Counted from the stretch's first letter, positions 1 to 13,600 are shown. The stretch is 64,000 nucleotides of DNA from Actinostola sp. cb2023 (GCA_033675265.1 JAUJYZ010000494.1:268501-332500); one strand, 5' to 3'. Program-made: numbers and translations. The notes: generated from the sequence alone by a model not told the origin.

Positions 1-1037
1 AATTTTCTAGAGTTGAAAGCTTCTGATCTTGTGGGGTTTTTATCACGTCCGAAAGTTTGGATTTTTAGAAGTGAAACAGTCATGGAACTTTAGCGCGTTT
101 TGCTCACTTGTGACATTGTCAAAGAAGAATTTTCTAACACTTTTAGTAATGTCATTGATGAGTAATCTGGTTCTGTTATCTTTTAGTGAATAAATCCCAT
201 GTTTTTAGTCAGTTTTGTTTACGTTAAGCATGCAATTGGAAATCATTTTACTAACACTGATACGGAGTGAAAAATATATTTAAAATATGTCGAATTTTTT
301 ATCAAAGTTAAAAGTCGTGTTTGCGTGAACTTGACCGTGCCCTCATCAGCGATTCCAAACGCGACGCATTTTCCCGCCCTTTTTCGCCAAGCAGTCACGT
401 GACGGATTGGGTACGTGCCGACTCCATTGCCTTGACTGTTTCATAGCGTATCTTCGACGAGATCTCAATTAATGGTTGTTGATATATTATTGATCTGTGA
501 TATAAGCCATTGCACAACACTAAAATCACTCCAAACGGATTTACAAAATTAGCTAAAATTATCTTTGTGCGAAATTTGGAATCCTACATCGAAATATGAT
601 CTTGATTTTTTTTGGGATGTTTTTCTTGGTGTTTTCGAGCGTGGAAAATAGTATTCCGTGATTCATATTTACCACAGACTTTTCGGTAGTTTTGATACAA
701 AGACCAGCGTAAATACAATAGTTGTGCATAAAACATCGTGTTTGAGTTAACCCAGTCACTAAAATCTCAGTCAGTGCGTGGCCGAACCCATTAACCCGTT
801 CGTTTACTTCTGTGATAACGATTTGATAAAAGACTTACGCGATCTCCACATACGCCATGGTCAATCTAGAAGGTGTAAAGTTACTAACTAAAATCTTATG
901 TAATCAACTCCAATTTATATTGTGAGTTGTGAGAAGTGTGCTACGAACAAAACGCTGCCAAATCAAGGATGGCACTTAATCCTTCTTTCACGCTCTTGTG
1001 ACTGCATGCATGCAGCATGTATTGCCATAGTTCCTTG
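1..1037. other. No gene seen
   Basis: Unique-looking AT-rich sequence with no supported exon, RNA or repeat on either strand. Confidence 0.5.
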
Positions 1038-1053
1038 TACAGTCGAACCTCGA

Positions 1054-1868
1054 CAAACGACCACCTCTACACAATGACCACTTCTACACAACGACCACCT
1101 GTACACAACGACCACCTCTACACAACGACCACCTCTACACAACGACCACCTCTACACAACGACCACTTCTACACAACGACCACCTCTACACAATGACCAC
1201 TTCTACACAACGACCACCTGTACACAACGACCACCTCTACACAACGACCACCTCTACACAACGACCACCTCTACACAACGACCACTTCTACACAACGACC
1301 ACCTCTACACAACAGCCACCTCTACACAACAGCCACCTCTACACAACGGCCACCTCTACACAACGACCACCTCTACACAACGGCCACCTCTACACAACGA
1401 TCACCTCTACACAACGACCACCTCTACACAACGACCACCTCTACACAACGATCACCTCTACACAACGATCACCTCTACACAACGACCACCTCTACACAAC
1501 GACCACCTCTACACAACGATCACCTCTACACAACGACCACTTCTACACAACGACCACTTCTACACAACGATCACTTCTACACAACGACCACTTCTACACA
1601 ACGGCCACCTCTACACAACGACCACCTCTACACAACGGCCACCTCTACACAACGACCACCTCTACACAACGACCACCTCTACACAACGATCACCTCTACA
1701 CAACGACCACCTCTACACAACGACCACCTCTACACAACGATCACCTCTACACAACGATCACCTCTACACAACGACCACCTCTACACAACGACCACCTCTA
1801 CACAACGAACACCTCTACACAACGACCACTTCTACACAACGATCACCTCTACACAACGACCACTTCTC
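1054..1868. repeat. 17-bp minisatellite (about 48 copies)
   Basis: Unit CACCTCTACACAACGAC with variants (CACTTC, GGCC, GATC). The array starts just after TACAGTCGAACCTCGAC at 1038, a MITE-type terminal sequence. The long plus-strand open frame across it is a by-product of the 17-bp period. Confidence 0.9.
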
Positions 1869-1893
1869 TGTAACAATGGACAAAATGCACACT

Positions 1894-1973
1894 CTTGGAA
1901 ATTCATTGGAAATTCATTGGAAATTCATTGGAAATTTATTAGAAATTCATTGGAAATTCATTGGAAATTCTTC
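1894..1973. repeat. 12-bp tandem repeat
   Basis: About six copies of GGAAATTCATTG directly after the 17-bp array. The same GGAAATTC word builds the array at 41.74-42.08 kb. Confidence 0.7.
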
Positions 1974-2314
1974 TTTTTCTATTTACGAAAGTCTTGATGC
2001 TTGTATACGAACTTTAGCTTAGCAAACCCAACCGCAGGATGTGTAACTTGACTATAAACGTGAACCACTTACTACGAACGATGACTGCATCAACACAATT
2101 TTTTAACTACGGATTATTTTAAAGATTTTTTAAGATTATATATATATTTTTAGATTAGAAGGGCCATACGTTTTTCAGCTGAAGCTGTAATATGTATTCC
2201 CTTGTAAAATAAAGTTTATTAAATAAATAATAAATCCCAACACCAAACTCATGCACCAAGCTCACAATCTCACAGCTCTTGGCTATCAAAGTACTATTGC
2301 CTGAGTTCATATAT

Positions 2315-2475
2315 TATACCCGCAATTTCAAGTCTGGTGAGGAATTTTCACTCAGCTGAATTGCACCTTTTCATAGGAATACTCTCTGCTTGACACATGG
2401 AGGGCAGTATTTGCCCGTCATTTGAAGGCAAATTATGAGATTCAAGGAGTTTTTTAAAAACAGCTGATTGACCGA
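2315..2475 (+). mobile_element. MITE family A copy 1
   Basis: Contains GAGGAATTTTCA, CAGCTGAATTGCACCTTTTC, GGAGGGCAGT and GATTCAAGGAG, shared with copies at 6.6, 11.6 and 17.3 kb. Confidence 0.7.
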
Positions 2476-2668
2476 AACGTGAAGGTTTATTAAATCACAT
2501 GCAATGCACCAATATTTTCTGTTATTTTTATGTAATTTATGTTTGCCAGGGCTCCCAGTGATAACAGTGTCCTTCGGGATACTGAAGGGATTACCCTGGG
2601 ATTAAATAAAGGTTATTACATTACATTGCGTTGCAGAGTCAGGATTTATGGTACTACTAACTATATCA

Positions 2669-2828
2669 CACCCCTCCAATGCTGCACCCCTCCAATGCTG
2701 CACCCCTCCAATGTTGCACCCCTCCAATGTTGCACCCCTCCAATGCTGCATGCACCCCTCCAATGTTGCACCCCTCCAATGTTGCACCCCTCCAATGTTG
2801 AACCCCTCCAATGTTGCACCCCTCCAAT
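2669..2828. repeat. 16-bp minisatellite (about 10 copies)
   Basis: Unit CACCCCTCCAATGTTG, alternating with CAATGCTG. The small open frames on both strands here are artefacts of the repeat. Confidence 0.85.
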
Positions 2829-2891
2829 AAGGTGCCTTCATTTACTAGTGACACAAACATTAAGCACAAGCATAAGAACTTGTGTCATACA

Positions 2892-3454
2892 TACAGTCGA
2901 TTCAGAAAACGTTGTCGGTGACCGGCCTCGCGACTACGCGACTAGACCGAACGGGAGTATGGGTAGAAATACTACGGTAATAATAAGAAATCATCGAAGC
3001 GGGAAGCGGGTAGCTGCATATCTGATTAGCCATGCATCGAGCTTACAGTGAACAATGAGTGATCATGAAGACCTACGCTGGCGAGTGGTTTGGATTCCAC
3101 AGTAGAGATAGAAAACCTCTTGTTCGTCTCCCCAAAGTAACCCATTGGGAAGTGACTGTTTGTAGCTGGCGACAGTTCTTCAGGGCAGCGTTTAAAAATA
3201 TGGTATATATTTCAACAACTGAACGTTCTCAAAGCACGGCACGTCCTTTTAATTGACGGAAAATGAGTCATAACGACTCTTATTCTCCTTTCGTAAAACA
3301 CGAAGGCATACATTCATTCGATTACTCGCCTTTTATGATGAGAAATTAAATTTCCAGAACGAATAATTTATTGATTCAGTGATTTCTACCCATACTCGGT
3401 CTAGTCGCGTAGTCGCGAGAACGGTCACCGACAACGTTTTCTGAATCGACTGTA
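2892..3454. mobile_element. MITE-like element with about 75-bp terminal inverted repeats
   Basis: TACAGTCGATTCAGAAAACG at the left is mirrored at the right end; arms extend through the GACTACGCGACTAGACCGA segment. No transposase is visible inside. Confidence 0.65.
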
Positions 3455-4162
3455 TATGGAGCTCGGCGCGAGCATATACGGGCACGCACAAGATATTATT
3501 GTAGAACTGAATTATGATCCTTCTGCTTATATATGAACGCTTCGTGGTTAGGATTGCATCGTACAATAACGCCTCTTGTGCTTGTCTAGCTAGTAAATCC
3601 AACCTTTATAGCCTTGGAGAGGACTTTCCAATCGTATGCATATAGCTGTACCAGTAAAATGTAACCCGACGGTAAACAAAATCCGGAACGTTATATCAGT
3701 TGGAGTTTTTAAGTGAATAATCAAATTAAATGTTTGGGCGTACGTGACAACACACTGGAAAAATTACGCGTTCGTCGAGCCTTAGAAATTCATTGGTAAT
3801 GAATTTCCAACGATGTTCCAAGGTTTTGGGCATTTCCAATGAATTTCCAAGGTTTAGAAGAGCGCGCGTTTTTTGCCCGTGACAGGGTGGGGTCAGTGAT
3901 GTGACATTTTATTGGCTTCCCTCTCACCCAATCAGACTGCCAGGAAAAATACCCAGCCAATCGCAAGTTTTGCTTCCACTTTAGTGGCTTCCCTCTCAAC
4001 CAATCAAAAAGCAAAATAAATAACCCAGCCAATCACAGTGGTTTGTTCTCACCCTTCAAAGTCTTTCCTCTAATGTGACCAATCAGAGAGCACAGAAACC
4101 ATCTCGGCGAATCAATAGTCCCCTTCACAGTTCCCTGCGCCATCTTGAAAGGTAGCCGTGCC

Positions 4163-4325
<163 letters not shown>

Positions 4326-4436
4326 TGCATCGAAGCGAGACCAACGGTGACCTTGCAATGATATGATAGATCGGACCTTTTTTAACACCCTGGACAATGC
4401 GCGCGCATGTATTTGTACACGCGTTTTTTGTTTGTA

Positions 4437-4550
4437 ACAGCTGATTGTAACTGAAGATTGACTATTCTAACCCTGATGATGGGCTATTAGCCCGAAAGCT
4501 TGGTTTATCAATAAATTTGGGTTGAGAAAACTCATATAACTACAAAAATT
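4437..4550 (+). mobile_element. PLE 3'-end fragment
   Basis: Shares CCTGATGATGGGC and CCCGAAAGCT with the PLE tail near 51.15 kb. It is inserted in the loop of an interrupted foldback MITE. Confidence 0.5.
4472..4500 (+). ncRNA. Hammerhead-ribozyme-like core
   Basis: CTGATGA (4473-4479), a perfect 5-bp stem II GGGCT/AGCCC with a 3-nt loop, then GAAA (4494-4497): the CUGANGA-stem-GAAA core of hammerhead ribozymes known from PLEs. CTAACCC before and GGGTTGAG after could form stem I. Activity not established. Confidence 0.5.
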
Positions 4551-4618
4551 ATTCACATGTTGATGGAAAGGCACGGCAACCTTTCAAGATGGCGCAGGGA
4601 ACTGTGAAGGGGACTATT

Positions 4619-5511
4619 TATAATTTGTTTGAAATCACACGTTTTACATCACTTTACGAATTCGTACGTTATTTATGTTCTAAAACCATCCCAAAAGCTC
4701 ATTATTTGTACTTTATTTGTCAACAGTTCATTACAATGTTTCACGTAAATTTATTCCATGATTTTAGCTGATAAAATCTTGATATAATTTGAAATAATGT
4801 TAATTCTTGTATATCTAGCGCAAATCTGCTTGCAAAAGAAAAAGTTCACTTTTAATGAAAACTATTGTTGTGTAACTCGCTCAAATCTGATTGTCTCAAA
4901 AACACTTCTTTTCTGGTGTAAATATCGTCAGTAAAGAGTATGAAATGTATATTTTACAGTTCTTTTTTATCATGAAAACTGAGGAATGTCTATGCGTTCG
5001 TGGTTCGCGGAAAAATAGCGGGAACTATGTTGGACGGCAGACGCATAACTAATGAAAAGTGTTCTCGATTCTGATTGGTTGGCTAAGAACAATGCAATTA
5101 AACGTAAATTTTAGACTTAAAAAAATCGTTCAGATTAATATAATCCCGCTCGAAACCATTTGATTACCTAATTATACAAATTGCTTGTCTTTAAGTCAGA
5201 GGCACGTTACTATATGCCGGGTTCGTTCGCGTATGGTCTTCTAAGAGAGAGTTGAACGTACTTCTCATGCTTTGAGGAACGTTCATAAATGACGTCATCC
5301 AACATGGCTGCCGACATCATTCCAAATTAACTGGTTTCACTAATTTATTGCTTTGGAAGCGAAAATATCAAATCTGATAGATAATTGACTTTACCATGCT
5401 CAACCTGTCCCGCATTAGTAAATCTAAAACGAAGACCAGAGCATCCTATCTGTAGCTTCCAGGGCTTCTTGACCGATCTGCTCCGCCATCTCCAAACTAT
5501 TTATAATGAAC
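4619..5511. other. No gene seen
   Basis: AT-rich intergenic sequence; short open frames have no recognisable protein or splice context. Confidence 0.5.
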
Positions 5512-5652
5512 GACACTCATTGTTTGACAAGGTCTTCGTGTTGCTGCACAAATTGTCCTGGCTATTGTTTATTATGTAAAAACGATACATGGAATGACAA
5601 TAGAACAATAGCCAGGACTTGTGTGCAGCGACACGAAGACCTGACCCATTGT
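5512..5652. repeat. Foldback hairpin
   Basis: AAGGTCTTCGTGTTGCTGCA and its complement, with GTCCTGGCTATTGTT paired to AACAATAGCCAGGAC. Confidence 0.6.
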
Positions 5653-5789
5653 TTTGACAGGATAGGAAGCGTATTCACCTTATCGAATTGAACATGATCG
5701 AAATTGCACGGAGAACTGGTCCCGGATGTTCAATGAGTGAATAGGCAGCGCTAACAGTTGGATAATCTGTTGTCCATTGGATAAGGATT

Positions 5790-6304
5790 GACCTCTTTAG
5801 CTTCGTATGTAAATTGTCCATTTCAAACCATGTGATGTAAACATGATATTCTCCGGAGAATTGCCCTATACCACTATGACGTAACGGCTTATTTATGAGG
5901 GGGACAGAATCGTGAAGAACAATAGAAATTTGAACTAAATCTGCTCTGCTGAGGTTCGCTTGATTTCAAATTGGCTAGTTTCCAGATATTATATTCATCA
6001 ATACTTTTCCCACAATATTTACTGTGTTTGGTGACTTTTATCGATTTCAGACCGTCTGTAAAATACATTTATTTGGTAAATCCTTTGTGTTGTTGCTGTT
6101 TTGTCCCCCTCTAGCGACCATGATCCTTAGCGTTTAAACAATAGATTGTTTTGATTTGACGTCATAGTGGTATAGGGCAATTGTTCCTTTATATTTCTGA
6201 AATTTATTCGTTCATATTAAAAGGACTAATTCTCCAGAGAACACCATGTTTACATCACATGGTTTGAAATGGGCAATTTGAATACATACGCAGCTAAAGA
6301 GGTC
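5790..6304. mobile_element. MITE-like element with about 75-bp inverted ends
   Basis: GACCTCTTTAGCT...CATTTCAAACCATGTGATG on the left mirrors the right end. A second inverted pair, CCCTATACCACTATGACG, lies just inside. Confidence 0.65.
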
Positions 6305-6607
6305 TATTGATGCGATGGTAGGCGCTATCCACTCTGAACAATTGGGGCCTCAGTAGTAACTGGCATGTTTCGTGGACAATTGATGGGGTGATGTATACTA
6401 CTCTCTATTGACTGTAAAACATGGCGAAATAGAATGTTTTTGGACCAAACGCACTTCCTTCAACTATAGATACATCACAATTCTAACTTGTTACTGTATT
6501 AACCGACGATGAAACATTCCCTAAAACACCCCACAATTCCTCACGAAACATATACTATTAACCAGCGAATATGATAAGTATATTTGAACAATTTCTATAC
6601 TACTGGC

Positions 6608-6940
6608 TTTCAATCAGCTGTTAAAAGTCCTTGAATCTCATAGACCGAATGCAATAATGGCGTCCAATTTCAGTTGCCATTGTTCTGGACTGACCAGCGT
6701 CTCATTCAGGTGAAAATGCTTTTGTGTTTCCACATGAACACGAGGTTAGTCAGTCCAGAACAATGGTAATTGAAATTGGACGCCATTATTGCATTCGGTA
6801 TATAATTTGATTTTTCAAACGACGGGCAAACACTGCCCTCTATGTGCTATCAAGCAGAGAGTATTCTATTGAAAAGGTGCAATTCAGCTGATGAAAATTC
6901 CTCACGAGACCGGAAATGACGTATATTGAAATCAAGCTAA
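6608..6940 (-). mobile_element. MITE family A copy 2, interrupted
   Basis: Reverse-oriented copy of the family split by a 158-bp foldback at 6643-6800. The remaining halves match copy 3 at 11.6 kb. Confidence 0.7.
6643..6800. mobile_element. Foldback element inserted in MITE A
   Basis: Near-perfect inverted repeat: ACCGAATGCAATAATGGCGT at one end and its complement at the other, arms about 60 bp. Confidence 0.65.
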
Positions 6941-7060
6941 ATCCATGTTTCTGCAGACGATATGTGGAGAGTCAGTTACACTTGTTATTTCTTACAGTTA
7001 GTTGTCAATGTGTCCGTGTTTTTTGAATAGTTTAAACTTGTATATGTTCTTTGACCACTG

Positions 7061-7066
7061 TTTATT
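7061..7066 (-). promoter_or_regulatory. Poly(A) signal AATAAA for paralog 4
   Basis: AATAAA on the minus strand, about 105 nt downstream of the paralog 4 stop. Confidence 0.5.
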
Positions 7067-7170
7067 ATGCGGTCAGAGCCATTGTCACCTTGACTTTCCA
7101 ACCATGCGCTTCGACGTCATAATTGCTACACCAATGTTTCCAAATGAGACTGGAATTCAGCTTCGGTGTC

Positions 7171-7325
7171 TCACTCGACATTTGCAGTTTTAAAGATGAC
7201 GAAAATCCCACACAGCACCATCACAGCGGTCTGAAGGGATGGCTGTACAGCGGATGATCCTCTTTGGACACGCCCAAAAACGATTGTATTATTTACTGTG
7301 GCGTTGGTGTTGTCCGCGGAAACCA
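7171..7325 (-). CDS. Paralog 4 exon 3: stalk and hydrophobic C-terminus
   Basis: The acceptor TATTCCGCAG|TG has a good pyrimidine tract. It encodes [16 protein letters not shown], a short polar linker, then the hydrophobic anchor segment and TGA at 7173-7171. Phase 1 and frame fit exon 2 exactly. Confidence 0.7.
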
Positions 7326-9560
7326 CTGCGGAATAACAAAACAGAATCACGATATAGACTTTGGTCAGTTATCCAAATACAATGCTAGGTGGCTCAGTTG
7401 AATCTGTTGTGAGGGAGCTCGGGGATTTGATTCCCGACCGAACCATCATTCAGGAAAGTTCTTTGTTTCACAAAATCACAAAATCACAAAATCACAAAAT
7501 CACAAAATCACAAAATCACAAAATCACAAAATCACAAAATCACAAAATCACAAAATCACAAAATCACAAAAATCACAAAATCACAAAATCACAAAATCAC
7601 AAACACAAAATCACAAAATCACAAAATCACAAAATCACAAAATCACAAAATCACAAAATCACAAAATCACAAAATCACAAAATCACAAAATCACAAAATC
7701 ACAAAATCACAAAATCACAAAATCACAAAATCACAAAATCACAAAATCACAAAATCACAAAATCTGACGTCAACCGGAAGTGTAAATAACTTCTGTTTTG
7801 AGTTTCATACCTTCATAGTTGGTATTCCCTGTGAATAAAGTAACCTCACAGGCTTAGGCTTGGACTAAATATCTAATGTACGAAACCCTGAACAGAGTTT
7901 ATTTACACTTCCGGTTGACGTCGCCGTCGTAGATTTTGCAAATCTTAATTAAGGTCCCTAATGAAATGGAGGGACATAAAAGAACCATGCACTGAGGACC
8001 GTGTCTTGATCTTGTGATAGAGTCGTTTTCGTATTTTCGTAGGAGGGGGAAACCTACGGCGCGGAGTTACGGTCACGGTACGGAAAAGAAAACATATATT
8101 CAACCAATCACAGCGCGCAAAATCGTTGCTCAACCAATCAGAATACCTGGACACGGCACAGTCACCGCACGGCACGAACCGTTCCGTAACTACTTCTCAC
8201 TACTTCCCGTAACTACCTCGAAATGACTGTATGTGTTATAAAAATAATCACATGAAAGAAAAAATATCTAAGTTTAAACAAACCTTGCTCCTCGCAGTAT
8301 TTGCCCACATAACCAGTGCCCAGACAGTCACAGCGCATGCTCACAAGCAGATCGATACATTTCCCGCCATTTTTACACGTACTCTCAACTGTGCATGCTC
8401 CCTGGCAGTTTCTTGTGGTTCCAATGGAGTTCTTGTACCTGGCGCGTCGTAGTTTCTTATCGCCGTTACTGTAGCGAACTCGTGCAATACAGCCCGTGAA
8501 CCTGGAACCAAAGAAATACAAATTTTGCATTCAAACCGAGTGACAAAGAAAAGGTCCTTCAATGAGATGTTCACATAAAAAAACTCTTCAACATTTTGAC
8601 GTTTTGACATTGAAACAAAAAATATTTTGACGTTGCTAGGCCATTATAACTATTAGAAAGCCTCCCGTTGATACGAGCAACTCCAGCAAGGACTAACTGA
8701 TGAGTGAGGCTATCTCATATTGATCTATGAAAGACGTGGTTCAGTCAAGAATTTGATAGTAAGGACAATGTTTTTTTATTCAAACTCTATTTCATGGAAA
8801 ATTTTAGGTTCGCTGTAGATGGAAAAAGAAACCTTAAAATCACGAAGGGGTTTGAATACAAAATACAACCAATGTTGAGAAGAAAAGAAAAGAAAAATAA
8901 AAGGAAGAGATATGATGACAGCGTTTTAGAGATGATAAAAGCAATTAAAGATGAAAGCAACAAAATTAATTAACAAAGAAGAGGAAGACGATTGCAAATG
9001 AAAAGTAGGAATTCCTCTGCTAAACAAACTTACATGTTGTATTGGGCCTCGAGGAAGATATTAGGGTTGGACCAATGCCCTGGTCGCTTGGAAAGCAAAG
9101 GTATCCCACCCAAATACATGCTACTTTTACTTGGCTTCGGCTTCGCAGGAGAGCCGGCAGTGTTCTTACAATCGAGCGACTCGGATTCAACGCCATCGAC
9201 AGAGATGGAAGTCAGCGAGAAGTTACGTTTAACTCTCAAATGGTGCCATTTGGAATCGGTGAAATTTCCATTCAGTAAAGTGTTCTCGCGGTCACACGTT
9301 CCCATTCTCAGCCTCAGGCGTGCTTTGCCGTTCACCAAGAAGACGTCAATCCAGTCCTTTCCTTCGCCATCGTCTTGGTACAGAAGCAACGCGTACCTCT
9401 TCGCCGTTTTGAAGTAGATTTCCATTGCCCCGTTTGTGGAAAGGTCCCATGGTCTGTACTCGGCGAAGGGAAGGTTCGTTTCGTTGAACCTGAGCCCCGT
9501 GTCGGCTGACGCCAACGTTGTCAAACACAGCAAGAAAGCTAGACGCAGGGTGAAGTCCAT
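7171..9560 (-). CDS. Neurexin-like paralog 4: SP-LamG-EGF-short stalk-anchor, 3 exons
   Basis: Exons 9560-9034, 8501-8284 and 7325-7171 sum to 900 nt (299 aa plus stop), phases 2 then 1. The signal peptide is [19 protein letters not shown]. LamG1 has [21 protein letters not shown], split here as LLLYQDDG and [10 protein letters not shown], and the extra Cys (RMGTC). The EGF has [12 protein letters not shown] and GYVGKYC. A short stalk with two sequons (NATV, NNTI) leads to the hydrophobic [15 protein letters not shown], followed only by KTANVE. This is either a GPI signal with a few polar residues after it or a TM with a minimal tail. The smallest member of the cluster. An upstream in-frame ATG at 9686 would add 42 aa but gives a poorer leader. 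Confidence 0.82.
7468..7765. repeat. 8-bp tandem repeat (about 36 copies)
   Basis: Unit CACAAAAT with two small interruptions (7570, 7602). Lies in the intron between exons 2 and 3 of paralog 4, 140 bp upstream of the exon 3 acceptor. Confidence 0.95.
7766..7922. repeat. Inverted repeat element next to the 8-bp array
   Basis: GACGTCAACCGGAAGTGTAA and its complement border 157 bp, directly abutting the array. Confidence 0.6.
8284..8501 (-). CDS. Paralog 4 exon 2: end of LamG1 plus EGF
   Basis: The acceptor GGTTCCAG|G precedes [13 protein letters not shown] and then EGF cysteines [19 protein letters not shown]. The donor is CAAG|GTTTGT, phase 1. 218 nt. Confidence 0.85.
9034..9560 (-). CDS. 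Paralog 4 exon 1: signal peptide and LamG1
   Basis: The Met at 9560 begins a standard signal peptide; [20 protein letters not shown] is the LamG core and [10 protein letters not shown] the W-H strand. It ends AACAT|GTAAGT, a consensus donor in phase 2. Confidence 0.84.
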
Positions 9561-11277
9561 GTGGACAGAGGGATTACGAGTCGGTGTCCAAAGCTTGACG
9601 GCGTTGGGAAGGCTGCTGCTCGAGCTCTGCGCTAGTAGTATGACAACGAAGGCAATGTGAGCCCCAGAGAACTGCACACCAGTCATTCATTCATTCTGTT
9701 ATGAAAACTAACAACAGATAAAGTGGTTATCGCACATCAATCGGGAACCACACATCACGATACGATTCCACCATCCAGCGGTCCATTGGAGTAATCCTGT
9801 CACGTGACCTGACAACTCTTTAAATTTACTCCGCGCGAGGTGGAATGTTTGGACAAGTGGACGATGGGATCGATAAGGGCTACACGCTCTCTTTCATAAT
9901 TAACGAGGTAAAGTGACAAAAGTTTGGATAACGAAGGAAATACATTCGGTACAATTTCCGTGTCGCACATTTCACGGATAACGCACGATCGAACGAGCGC
10001 AAGATGGCTCGCAAATTGGGATCTTCGATGGAATGTTTACATGGCGAAAAAACTGAATCAGTTACCAATGAATTTCTCGATGAAAAGATTATATTTACTA
10101 CAAATGAAGCCTGTCATTCATTCATTTATAGTAAACACTAGACCAGCTGCAATATTTCACACCACCACCACCACATCCCAATGAACTGGTCGAGAAATGG
10201 CTCCGTGGAAAATAATGAAGTGAATCCAAAGTTCATCGAAATGAAGCGAAACCATATTCTTACAGCAAAGTGCCTAGAAACATCGTAAAAACAGTCAACC
10301 ATTCTACATGCAACATAAATGATTCAGTTGACAGCAGCATTTTGACATCCTTCCTTCATCGTAAAGTTGTTCTTTGAACTTGAACTTAAATTCCGGGGGG
10401 AGATACTCACCGTACTTTAGGGTGGAGGAGCGCCCCCGGAACTCTGATCCCTGACCCTGATTCAGTGCAAAAAATATCGATTTTCATACCATGTTTTCAG
10501 TGCAAAAATATCGATTTTCGTACCCTGTTTTCAGTGCAAAAACTGCGATTTTTCAGTACAAATTGTCGAATTAACTACACTGTCTCAGTGTATAAAAGTA
10601 CCGAATTTGTTGCCTTATTTCATTGCTGGAAAGCTCGAAAACCCGGGCGGCACATTTCCAAACCACTTATATATGACAGTACCCCCACCGGGCTTGAATT
10701 ACTCTGTTTTCAGCGCCCCCATAAGAATCTTACAAAGTCATGATCTCTGCGTTCCACATTTCTTAATAAGTCTAAGCAAGTCTTTTCATCTCTTCCTGAT
10801 TAGCAAAGACTACAAATGGTATATTCTCAGGTTCTATTGCGCTACATATCACCATTTTATCGGGTAATAAAGCCAGAGAAGATATACACACATAGCAGTA
10901 GTGAATTATCAGTTTGTTTGTAAGGCTTATCTGTCCAAGGTTCCAGTCGATCTGACCACAGCACGTGCGGATTCATTAAAACTTCAGAGTGTGTGTTTAA
11001 TCCAGTGCAAAACTTTAAAACGTTGGCCTTTGTTATGCTGTTAATTGTTAAAGTATTGATAAACGCATGTTCAAACGTTAGGCAGATGTATAGAATACAA
11101 AGAAAGGAAGAATCATGCGGCTACAGACTTACACTTTCACTGGGAAAACCAACAACAACGAATTTCAACAAAAAAAAAGAACAACGAATTTCAAGAAAAA
11201 AAAAACGTTAAAAAAAGAACAACGAATTTAAAAATAAATGAACAACGAATTTCCAAAAAAAAAAGGAAATTAATAAT
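9561..11277. other. Intergenic, upstream of paralog 4
   Basis: Probably holds the paralog 4 promoter and 5' UTR; I could not identify a TATA box or start site. Short frames are unconvincing. Confidence 0.4.
10455..10560. repeat. Short tandem repeat, about 33 bp
   Basis: Three imperfect copies of TCAGTGCAAAAATATCGATT-type units. Confidence 0.5.
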
Positions 11278-11293
11278 TATTATTATAATAATA

Positions 11294-11335
<42 letters not shown>

Positions 11336-11385
11336 TAATAACAATAATAACAATAATAATAATAATAATAATAATAATAATTTAT
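11278..11385. repeat. (TAA)n with CAA interruptions
   Basis: AT-rich compound microsatellite preceded by A-rich repeats of the form GAACAACGAATTTC (11150-11250). Confidence 0.85.
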
Positions 11386-11612
11386 ATATATAGTTCATAT
11401 ATACGTGATAGTTCTAGCTTGCTTAACTATTCTAAAATTATCAATTACTTTAAGATAGAAAATTAATTACATTATTAGTTCAATAATGAGTTATAAAATT
11501 CACTAGAAGTGCGGGAATCAGAGTTGTTTATTGACATGTCAGTATTCCACACAAACAAACAAAACAAAGGGAATGAATATTAATTAATCAATTAATAATT
11601 ATTTGATAGATA

Positions 11613-11792
11613 AATTGCTTGATTTCATTAAACGTCACTTCCGGTCTCTTGAGGAATTTTCATCAGCTGAATTGCACCTTTTCAATAGAATACTCTCTGC
11701 TTGGTAGCACATGGAGGGCAGTGTTTGCCCGTCATTTGAAGGCAAATAATGAGATTCAAGGACTTTTAACAGCTGATTGAAACCAAGCAATT
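11613..11792 (+). mobile_element. MITE family A copy 3
   Basis: About 180 bp, ends AATTGCTTG / CAAGCAATT as short terminal inverted repeats, internal GGTCTCTTGAGG and GGAGGGCAGTGTTTGCCCGT. Confidence 0.75.
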
Positions 11793-11825
11793 GAATGATT
11801 GATAAATTCATAATTAGTTAATTAA

Positions 11826-12248
11826 ATTAGCCATTAACAAAACGAGCAGGGGACTGGGACCTAGTCCGTAAAACTAATTAAATAAGAAACTAGCAAAAAT
11901 GGGCATCATTTTCTGAGAGAGCAGATCAAACTTAGCTAGTCTGGAAAGTTTGGTGAACTTCGGCTTAATATTGACGACGCTAGAGGGCATCAAATATGTC
12001 TATTTTCCCATACAAACTCTGTAAATTTTTGACGCTGTCCATCCAAACCATACATTCACTGTAAAATTTTGGAGGGACAACACAATTTCAAAAGCTTATA
12101 ATTCCGACAGAATTCGCTCAAATCACATCAAACTTTGCACAGATGATAATTTCAACATGCTTTTTCATGTCATAAACTTAATTTCGTATTTGCATTAATT
12201 CTAATAAACTCGTTCCCAGTCCCCTGCTCGTTTTGTTAATGGCTAATT
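11826..12248 (+). mobile_element. MITE family B copy 1 (full length)
   Basis: About 423 bp, terminal inverted repeats TTAGCCATTAACAAAACGAG / CTCGTTTTGTTAATGGCTAA and GCAGGGGACTGGGA. Two further copies in the window. Confidence 0.8.
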
Positions 12249-12382
12249 TAATTTATATATATTATTAATTATTAATTATTAGGTCGTGGTCATCGCCATT
12301 TGAGACCGGTCGCTTTGTAGTCAGAATGATGAATCGGGGACCGAACGGTAAGTTTTGAATATTGTATTGTTCATCGCTTAAT

Positions 12383-12812
<430 letters not shown>

Positions 12813-12880
12813 TTATTCTTCAAAACAAAATACAAATGAGAGATAGAAAAATAGATAAAAATCCTTATTTATAAAAAAAT

Positions 12881-12957
12881 CACTCTCTAAATAACTTACA
12901 TTTGAATACCACTGGGTATTTCACTATTCAAAATGTAAGTTATTTAGAGAGTGATTT
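12881..12957. repeat. Hairpin between (TAA)n blocks
   Basis: AATCACTCTCTAAATAACTT is mirrored after a 15-20 nt loop containing CACTGGGTATTTCAC. Confidence 0.7.
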
Positions 12958-12973
12958 TCAGTTTAAAATATAC

Positions 12974-13003
12974 AACTGATGAAGCCTTCACCGGCGAAAC
13001 GTC
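12974..13003 (+). ncRNA. Hammerhead-ribozyme-like core
   Basis: CTGATGA (12976-12982), short stem GCC/GGC, GAAAC (12996-13000) and GTC (13001-13003), the usual cleavage triplet next to a minimal stem III. Located between two (TAA)n blocks. Confidence 0.42.
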
Positions 13004-13056
13004 TATATACGCTTGTCGTCTATTTCTTTTGCCTGACGAAGTTAAATACTTTCAAT

Positions 13057-13339
<283 letters not shown>

Positions 13340-13389
13340 TGAAGAACAGTTATTGGATGCCATGCCTGGTATTCAATTCAATTCAATTC

Positions 13390-13600
<211 letters not shown>

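Noticed and set aside
1193..1873. Long Thr/His/Leu-rich open frame (226 codons)
   Set aside because: It is the 17-bp minisatellite read in one frame; no splice context, and the period shifts all frames equally.
7361..7789. Open frame of repeated HKITKSQN
   Set aside because: Translation of the 8-bp intronic repeat antisense to paralog 4.
8992..9417. Plus-strand 141-codon frame over paralog 4 exon 1
   Set aside because: Shadow of the LamG1 exon, which has a signal peptide, domain motifs and a consensus donor on the minus strand.
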